Positions 6,679 to 11,557 of a stretch of DNA of 11,557 bases are shown here, one piece after another (the stretch's first letter is position 1; every line of letters starts with the position of its first letter). The position numbers and the translations under genes were made by a program. The stretch is from Oligoflexia bacterium (GTDB lineage: Bacteria > Bdellovibrionota > UBA1018). The notes under the pieces are model-generated. The model was not told the origin of the DNA. It made no database searches and saw only the letters and a program-made list of their open reading frames with translations. The stretch spans positions 1 through 11,557 of the forward strand of contig CAIYTD010000098.1 of NCBI GenBank assembly GCA_903928955.1. Reading direction: 5' to 3'.

Positions 6679-7578
6679 TCACTTTCTATTGAGAGGATGA
6701 GCACTTCGATATTCGTCCATTAAAAGTCCTAAATCGACATGGGTGTACCTTTGAGTACTCGATATTCGGGAATGGCCTAACATTTCTTGAATCGTTCGCA
6801 GATCGGCGCCTGCTGCCAGCATATGTGTCGCAAAGCTATGTCTTAGTCCATGCGGTGAAACGTGTTTCGTCGAGGCGATTCTCACTAAATGTTTTACTAA
6901 AATTCGAGCAACGCTTCGACTCGATAGCCGTGTTCCACGAAAATTGATAAAAAGTGGGTCACTCGGTTGAAGGTGAGGACGATCGTTGAGATACATTTGA
7001 AGTGCTTCTCCTGCCGGGTTTCCAAACGGAACCATACGTTCTTTTGAGCCTTTGCCTATGACTCGAACCCAACCTTTTTGAAGATCCATTCTTTCAATAT
7101 TTAAACTAACAGCTTCCCCTACTCTTAATCCACATCCATATAAAATTTCAAAAAGGGCTCGATCTCTCCTGCCTAGGTAGGTAGTGAGGTCAGGCGCTTC
7201 TAGTAATTCAATGGCTTCTTCTGCCTTTAAAAACTGGGGGAGTTGTTGAGGGATTCGAGGGGCAGGTACTAGTTTTCCAATATCTTGATCTATCCATTTC
7301 TGATTTCTGAGGTATTTTAAAAAGGAACGAATGGCAGAAAGTCGTCGACAAACGGAAGATCGCTGATGGGAGTCATAGAGACCCGCAATGTAAGTTCTTA
7401 AATCTGCTGGCTTTAAAGCGGTACTCATCGTTTCAAGAGTGTCAATTTTTTTTCTTGTAGCTAAATACTCAAGCCAGTGTCTTAGGTCTTGCTCATAGGC
7501 TCGAATGGTATGGAGACTGGAGTTTTTTTCAACTTTTAAAAACCGCAGAAAAAAACTAACTGCTGCTTCAAGAAGCAA
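6679..7578 (-). CDS. xerC: Tyrosine recombinase XerC/XerD
   Basis: A 299-residue tyrosine recombinase of standard Xer length. The N-terminal core-binding domain (about 1-95) has the family pattern TIRAYEQDL. The catalytic domain carries R152 (CGLRVGE), K176 (GKGSKE), H243 and R246 (HGLRH), H269 (LGHS) and the nucleophile Y278 (QRYTHV), so the full active-site set is present. Xer proteins resolve chromosome dimers at dif during division. The start is TTG at 7578: a TAG lies three codons upstream in the same frame, so no longer form is possible, and AGGG lies 4 bases before it. It is transcribed away from trmFO, a common neighbour of xerC in many bacteria, which supports a housekeeping Xer rather than an integron or phage integrase. 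No mobile-element ends are visible nearby. XerC versus XerD cannot be separated with certainty by eye. Confidence 0.92.
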   Translation of the reverse strand: MLLEAAVSFFLRFLKVEKNSSLHTIRAYEQDLRHWLEYLATRKKIDTLETMSTALKPADLRTYIAGLYDSHQRSSVCRRLSAIRSFLKYLRNQKWIDQDIGKLVPAPRIPQQLPQFLKAEEAIELLEAPDLTTYLGRRDRALFEILYGCGLRVGEAVSLNIERMDLQKGWVRVIGKGSKERMVPFGNPAGEALQMYLNDRPHLQPSDPLFINFRGTRLSSRSVARILVKHLVRIASTKHVSPHGLRHSFATHMLAAGADLRTIQEMLGHSRISSTQRYTHVDLGLLMDEYRSAHPLNRK

Positions 7579-7632
7579 GGGGCCCTACTTTCTAAGTGAA
7601 ATGCTCCTATTAGATATGGTATCTCAACTTTC
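7579..7632. promoter_or_regulatory. Divergent intergenic region between xerC and trmFO
   Basis: These 54 bases must hold the 5' signals for both directions unless transcripts start within the genes. GGGCCC is a perfect palindrome beside the xerC start. A weak -10-like TATGGT (7615-7620) lies 12 bases before the trmFO ATG. The trmFO start has no clear Shine-Dalgarno sequence, so a very short leader is possible. I could not assign a convincing -35 on either strand. Confidence 0.35.
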
Positions 7633-8973
7633 ATGAGTAATCTACGGGTTCACATTGTAGGCGGCGGTTTAGCCGGCAGCGAAGCTGCTTATTTTCTGGC
7701 AGAGAGGGGAGTTTCAGTTTTTCTTCATGAAATGAGACCCATTTGTACTTCGCCAGCACATAAGAGTGACCTTTATGCAGAATTAGTTTGCAGTAATTCC
7801 TTTAAATCTCAATCCCCAGATTCTGCCTCCGGAATGCTTAAAGCAGAGATGAGTCAGATGGGTTCTATTGTATTGAAATCTGCTGCCTGTGCGCTTGTTC
7901 CTGGAGGCGAAGCACTTGCTGTGGATCGTGAAATTTTTGCCGGTCATGTCAGTCGTTCGCTTAAATCTCATCTTAATATCAGTACGATCACTCAAGAGGT
8001 TCGTACTCCGTTTCCAGGAGATATTACTCTTATTTCTACTGGGCCATTAACATCTGATAAAATGAGTCAATGGTTGGCTCAAGCGACTCATAGTGATGAT
8101 CTGTATTTTTATGATGCAATTGCTCCAATTGTAGAGAGTTCAACGATTGACTTCAACTGTGCTTTTCTAGCGAATCGTTATGGGAAGGGAGATGAAGATG
8201 CCTATTTGAACTGTCCACTGAATGAATCTGAATATTATCAATTTATAGATGCATTAATAGTAGCAGAAAAGGTTCCGCCCAAGCCGTTTGAAAAGGAAAA
8301 GTTTTTTCAAGGTTGCCAACCTATTGAAGCAATTGCAGCTACCGGAAAGGAAAGTCTGCGTTTTGGTCCAATGAAGCCAGTAGGTTTGAGAGATCCAAAA
8401 ACAGGCGAGCGCCCTTATGCGGTGATTCAGCTTCGACCTGAAAATCGAGCTACAACTGCCTATAATATGGTTGGATTTCAAACAAAGCTGAAGTATGGCG
8501 AGCAGTCTAAAGTATTTAGATTGATTCCCGCTCTAAAAAATGTCGAGTTTCTGAGGTTAGGGTCGATTCACAGAAATACTTATGTTTGTGGGCCCCGAGT
8601 TCTGAGACCTGACCTTTCACTCAAGGGTAATCCCCTCGTCTATCTAGCAGGACAAATAACCGGTGTAGAAGGATATCTTGAGTCTGCTGCTTGTGGACTT
8701 TTAGCTGCGCTTTTTATTTTACAGCGTTTAAGAAATCTTCCTCATCGAGCGCCACCTGCGAATACTGCTTTAGGGGCACTTTTAAAACACATTACTGCGA
8801 GTAAGCCCGAGCATTATGAGCCCTCTAATATGCATTTTGGGCTTTTTGATCCCTTTCTTTTTGAGAATTTATCAGGGTTAAAAAGAGATGATTTAAGAAA
8901 ATCTATGGCAAGCCAAGCTCAGGACAATTTTTTTCATTGGAAAGCGCATGCGCTCGCTTTGGGGTTATCTTAA
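7633..8973 (+). CDS. trmFO: TrmFO, folate/FAD-dependent tRNA U54 methyltransferase
   Basis: A 446-residue flavoprotein of normal TrmFO (Gid) length. It opens with the FAD-binding Rossmann motif VGGGLAGSEAAY (9-20), then HEMRP (32-36) and ELVCSNS, in which C53 sits at the place of the catalytic cysteine of B. subtilis TrmFO. A second conserved cysteine, C228, lies in FFQGCQPIEAIA. Further family segments are RFGPMKPVGLRDPKTG, PYAVIQLRPEN, YNMVGFQTKLKYGEQ and the C-terminal FAD site GQITGVEGYLESAACG. It makes 5-methyluridine at position 54 of tRNA using methylenetetrahydrofolate and FAD. It lies back-to-back with xerC and is followed 11 bases later by an EamA-type transporter. All signature segments are intact, so it should be functional. 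Confidence 0.97.
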   Translation: MSNLRVHIVGGGLAGSEAAYFLAERGVSVFLHEMRPICTSPAHKSDLYAELVCSNSFKSQSPDSASGMLKAEMSQMGSIVLKSAACALVPGGEALAVDREIFAGHVSRSLKSHLNISTITQEVRTPFPGDITLISTGPLTSDKMSQWLAQATHSDDLYFYDAIAPIVESSTIDFNCAFLANRYGKGDEDAYLNCPLNESEYYQFIDALIVAEKVPPKPFEKEKFFQGCQPIEAIAATGKESLRFGPMKPVGLRDPKTGERPYAVIQLRPENRATTAYNMVGFQTKLKYGEQSKVFRLIPALKNVEFLRLGSIHRNTYVCGPRVLRPDLSLKGNPLVYLAGQITGVEGYLESAACGLLAALFILQRLRNLPHRAPPANTALGALLKHITASKPEHYEPSNMHFGLFDPFLFENLSGLKRDDLRKSMASQAQDNFFHWKAHALALGLS

Positions 8974-8984
8974 AGGATCTAACA

Positions 8985-9890
8985 ATGGTAAAACAAAAAA
9001 CTCAAATATTTCAAGGGCCTGTTTTAGTTGGTTTAGCCGCATTGCTGTGGGCAACAGATGGGCTTGTGCGTTATCCGGCTACAGGATCTCTCGATCCTAC
9101 TCTTATTGTGTTTGTTGAGCACGTTCTTGCTATTTTGATTTTGGGTCCTTGGATCGCTCTAAAATATAGGCAGCAGCTTTTTAGTTTGAATTTAAAAGAG
9201 TGGTTTGCTGCTATTTTTTGCGGAGGCGCCGGTTCGGCTCTTGCTTTGCTTTTTTTTACAGCGAGCTTTAAATATATTAACCCATCTGTTTCGGTCCTTC
9301 TGCAAAAACTCCAACCGATGATGGTTGTGGTGATTGCTTACTTTTTATTAGGCGAGAGACCTTCAAAAAAGTTCTATATTTGGGGTGGAGTTGCACTTGT
9401 TGCAGGAATCATTTTGAGTTGCCCTGATTTGGACTTCAAATTTGTTAGGAGTGGGTTGGATCTCCATTCCTTAGGGATCCGATATGCTTTAGGAGCGTCT
9501 TTTATTTGGGCTGCATCTACGGTATCTAGCAAAGTATTATTAAAAAGGACTCCCCCTACTCTAGCAACTTTTTGGAGATTTTTCTTTGGACTGATTTCTA
9601 TTACACTTCTCCTTTCCTTGACTCATCAATCTCTCAGGTGGGAAGTTTTTAGGCCAAAAGGGACGTTTTTTTTTCTAGCTTATTTAAGTTTAATTCCTGG
9701 TCTTTGGGCTATGCTTGTCTATTATTCTGGATTAGCGCGCACTCCTGCAATTGTTACAACTTTTATTGAGCTTTTATACCCCATATTAGCTATTGTTCTG
9801 CATACAGTCTTTTTACATACCCCGCTGCAGACTACTGAAACTATTGCAGGGGTTGTACTTTTATTTGCCGTTACCATGCTTTCACTGTAG
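8985..9890 (+). CDS. EamA/DMT-superfamily transporter
   Basis: A 301-residue integral membrane protein with about ten hydrophobic helices in two EamA-like halves, the usual drug/metabolite transporter layout. The first half contains SFKYINPSVSVLLQKLQPMM followed by LLGERPSKK, a hallmark of the family; the second half contains GASFIWAASTVSSKVLL and LIPGLWAMLVYYSGL. The ATG at 8985 is preceded by AAAGGAT just after the trmFO stop. A longer start at 8937 would lie inside trmFO and add a non-hydrophobic leader, so I reject it. T8 (9250-9257) and T9 (9666-9674) runs in the coding sequence are places where slippage could occur. The substrate cannot be predicted. It is probably co-transcribed with trmFO, but no functional link is evident. 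Confidence 0.88.
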   Translation: MVKQKTQIFQGPVLVGLAALLWATDGLVRYPATGSLDPTLIVFVEHVLAILILGPWIALKYRQQLFSLNLKEWFAAIFCGGAGSALALLFFTASFKYINPSVSVLLQKLQPMMVVVIAYFLLGERPSKKFYIWGGVALVAGIILSCPDLDFKFVRSGLDLHSLGIRYALGASFIWAASTVSSKVLLKRTPPTLATFWRFFFGLISITLLLSLTHQSLRWEVFRPKGTFFFLAYLSLIPGLWAMLVYYSGLARTPAIVTTFIELLYPILAIVLHTVFLHTPLQTTETIAGVVLLFAVTMLSL

Positions 9891-9935
9891 TAGCTCTTTT
9901 CAGGTTCTTAGGATCATGGTAAATGCGAAGCCTAT

Positions 9936-10487
9936 ATGAAAACTTTAACTGAATTTCCAGGAATGAACCTTAAAAGCGCAGTAAAAATCCGTAATGGCTT
10001 CATTGCAGACGGTAAGTCCCCTGAGGAGTTGTCTCAGCTCTTATCTCAAACGCTTAAATTAGATGTCGATAAGCTGAGTTTCTTGATGAATGCTTTGGAA
10101 GTAGTGGGTTCTCAGTGGGAGGACCTCAAACGGGTTGTCGTTTTCGGATTAAATGCAGGTGAAAAGCCGAGTGTTGGAGGGATTCAAAAAGGCGATCATA
10201 TTTATTTGGTGGAACACTATGCTTCTGTTTCTCCAAAAATAGCTAAAAATGAATCACACCATCATCATTCAAAAGGCAATGGGCGGCCAGGTCAGCGAAC
10301 AAAATCAAAAAGAAATGAAAGCAAAGGAGTTTCTGCGGAAACAAAAAATCCACAAAATCTGGGTTCCATAGTTCGCCCTGTGGGAGCTGGAATGCTGCCT
10401 CAAGGCCTTCCAAAGCCTTTAATAAAGCCTCTTGCTACTCCAATAGTGGCAACACAAGTGAACTCAGAAACGCCAGAGACTAAATAG
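9936..10487 (+). CDS. Hypothetical protein with His-rich, basic, probably disordered C-terminal half
   Basis: I do not recognise this 183-residue protein. Residues about 1-75 look folded and mostly helical (ELSQLLSQTLKLDVDKLSFL). Residues 76-100 may form a short beta region (KGDHIYLVEHY). After that the chain is low complexity: a four-histidine run at 108-111, a basic patch at about 113-130 with several Lys and Arg, then a Pro-rich stretch (GMLPQGLPKPLIKPLATP). There is no signal peptide or membrane helix. Such tails often bind nucleic acid or metal, but this is only suggestive. It follows the transporter gene by 45 bases with a weak ribosome binding site. A 7-codon frame (9916-9939) ends across its start. 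Its 3' end overlaps the convergent gene by 8 bases. It is likely real, because the frame is long, with normal codon use and well-fitting borders. Confidence 0.65.
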   Translation: MKTLTEFPGMNLKSAVKIRNGFIADGKSPEELSQLLSQTLKLDVDKLSFLMNALEVVGSQWEDLKRVVVFGLNAGEKPSVGGIQKGDHIYLVEHYASVSPKIAKNESHHHHSKGNGRPGQRTKSKRNESKGVSAETKNPQNLGSIVRPVGAGMLPQGLPKPLIKPLATPIVATQVNSETPETK

Positions 10488-11127
10488 GCGATTTTGGAAT
10501 TCCTTGAATAGAGAGCGCCCGATCAAAGTGTCTGAAAGTATTGCGCGAGTCATCTAAGAGTCTGCGTCCTGGGCAGAGGATTGCTTCATTCGGAAATTCA
10601 GCTTCTTTGCCTGGATTGTTTAATAGTGCTTGTGAAGATTTTTCTTGAACCTCAGCAAGGACGAGTGCGTAGCGTTTCTGGTCCTTTGGGTCAGTGAGTT
10701 CTAGCTCAGCTATTCCTTCGGGCACGTACCGGTAAAAATGAGGGACATCGACCGACCAAAGGATGGGCGGAGAGTAAAGCGCTTTGAGCTGGGGAGCTGA
10801 ATGGGCTCTTTTTTTATAAGCAACACTTGTATTGAGATCCACTACTTCGCCATATTGAGTTGCTACCCAGAAATGGAAGTTATCGCCCCAACAGCCAGCC
10901 CAAATCACCGAATGATCTTCCATGACTTCAATCCAAGCTACTTGACCGTACATTACTCGCGATTCTACTCCAAATTGCTTGAGGGCATGGACGCACGCGG
11001 CTGACACAAGTAAAGGAAAATCGACTCGATCGCCTGTGATGCGGTCAACTACTCGAGTCACTATTCGAGAAACATGCGCTAACACGGGTAATGGAGTGTG
11101 TGTGTGTGTGTTTATTTCTGCTTCCAT
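10480..11127 (-). CDS. Small protein with transglutaminase-like Cys-His-Asp pattern
   Basis: A 215-residue protein without signal peptide or membrane helix. The central part follows the transglutaminase-core layout: a helix with the cysteine (VSAACVHALKQFGVESRV, C45), an extended strand (YGQVAWIEV), then NFHFWVAT with H85 and GEVVDLNTS with D97. The C45-H85-D97 order and spacing fit a papain/transglutaminase-like triad, so it may be a cysteine protease, amidase or transferase. I cannot name a specific family and the call is by pattern only. The C-terminal third (about 130-215) shows nothing recognisable. The ATG directly follows the stop of the DUF423 gene (TAAATG), which suggests translational coupling. 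Residues about 7-11 (THTHT) are encoded by a (GT)8 repeat that could shift the frame by slippage. Confidence 0.6.
   Translation of the reverse strand: MEAEINTHTHTPLPVLAHVSRIVTRVVDRITGDRVDFPLLVSAACVHALKQFGVESRVMYGQVAWIEVMEDHSVIWAGCWGDNFHFWVATQYGEVVDLNTSVAYKKRAHSAPQLKALYSPPILWSVDVPHFYRYVPEGIAELELTDPKDQKRYALVLAEVQEKSSQALLNNPGKEAEFPNEAILCPGRRLLDDSRNTFRHFDRALSIQGIPKSPI
11096..11111. repeat. (GT)8 dinucleotide microsatellite at the start of the transglutaminase-like gene
   Basis: Sixteen bases of perfect GT repeat, read as ACAC on the coding minus strand, start about 16 bases after the ATG. Gain or loss of one unit would shift the reading frame within the first dozen codons. Confidence 0.9.
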
Positions 11128-11499
11128 TTAATTTTTCCAAGCTAAAAAGGCAAATCCCAGCCAACCCGCTAGAAAAGAGAGGCCTCCGAAAGGTGTAATG
11201 ATTCCTAAAAAGGGAAGATCCGTCAGCGCTAAGGCATAGAGACTACCAGAAAAGGCTACGACGCCGAACGTAAAGGCTAAACCTGGCAGTTGAGTATCAA
11301 TCGATGGATTTTGAGCAGCCCAAAGGCCAAGCCCGATGAGTGCTAAGGCATGAATCATTTGATATTGAGTCCCAATGGAATAGATAGATAAAGCCTTTAC
11401 TGTAAGTTTATTTTTTAATGCATGCCCGCCAAATGCTCCTAGTACGACTCCAAAAAAACCAAAAACTGTTCCGTTTATGATCCACTGTTTACCTAACAT
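11128..11499 (-). CDS. DUF423 family small membrane protein
   Basis: A 123-residue protein with four hydrophobic segments, matching the DUF423 (YgdD/YwdK-like) family. The hallmarks are GAFGGHALKNKL near the N-terminus, then YSIGTQYQMIHALALIGLG, and late GIITPFGGLSFLAGWLGFAFLAW. The family is widespread and sits in the inner membrane; its function is unknown. I choose the ATG at 11499, 9 bases after an AGAGG Shine-Dalgarno sequence. A TTG at 11508 would add three residues but directly touches that site, leaving no spacing. The stop adjoins the ATG of the transglutaminase-like gene with no gap, so the two are likely co-translated. The upstream 49 bases to the window edge are AT-rich and may hold the promoter, but I see no clear boxes. 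Confidence 0.9.
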   Translation of the reverse strand: MLGKQWIINGTVFGFFGVVLGAFGGHALKNKLTVKALSIYSIGTQYQMIHALALIGLGLWAAQNPSIDTQLPGLAFTFGVVAFSGSLYALALTDLPFLGIITPFGGLSFLAGWLGFAFLAWKN

Positions 11500-11557
11500 T
11501 GAGTTCAACCTCTTTTTTGTAAAAACTTAACTTACTTTTGAAACTTAAAATTTTCAC

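Noticed and set aside
6679..7578. Tyrosine recombinase as a sign of an integron, phage or other mobile element
   Set aside because: The length and motifs fit housekeeping Xer, it lies next to trmFO as in many bacteria, and no att sites, tRNA or terminal repeats are visible.
8937..8984. Longer start for the EamA transporter inside trmFO
   Set aside because: The ATG at 8985 has a good Shine-Dalgarno sequence right after the trmFO stop and begins the usual short N-terminus before the first helix.

Overview
The window looks like chromosomal DNA from a flagellated Gram-negative bacterium of moderate-to-low GC content, with many TTG starts and tightly packed, often overlapping genes. The gene set is a flagellar stator pair, XerC-type recombinase, TrmFO, DedA, an exported MpaA-like M14 peptidase and a GT39-type glycosyltransferase. 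It would fit a Bdellovibrio-like (Bdellovibrionota) or related deltaproteobacterial lineage, but no marker here proves this. I see no rRNA, tRNA, CRISPR, insertion sequence or phage module, and no gene-free stretch longer than about 70 bases.

Left part (1-3638, + strand): a motility operon. It holds the C-terminal part of a FliG-like rotor protein cut by the window edge, a stand-alone cyclic-nucleotide-binding domain protein, MotA, MotB, and a membrane protein with an N-terminal zinc ribbon and a C-terminal SH3-like domain. The first four genes overlap or lie within 6 bases of each other. Rotor switch protein, second-messenger sensor and stator in one transcript suggest a dedicated, signal-regulated motor. 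This is the most interesting part of the window.

Middle part (3600-7578, - strand): four co-directional genes read from right to left: xerC, a DedA-family membrane protein, an exported MpaA-like carboxypeptidase, and a DDEAYYW-type GT39 (ArnT/PMT-like) membrane glycosyltransferase. The last three are almost fused (gaps of 3 and 0 bases) and all have plausible links to the envelope, through undecaprenyl-phosphate lipid carriers and peptidoglycan peptides.

Right part: trmFO starts 54 bases from xerC in the opposite direction and is followed by an EamA-type transporter and an unrecognised 183-residue protein with a His-rich, basic tail, all on the + strand. Converging on these from the right edge, on the - strand, are a DUF423 membrane protein and a small protein with a transglutaminase-like Cys-His-Asp pattern. 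The start of the latter contains a (GT)8 dinucleotide repeat that could make it phase variable.
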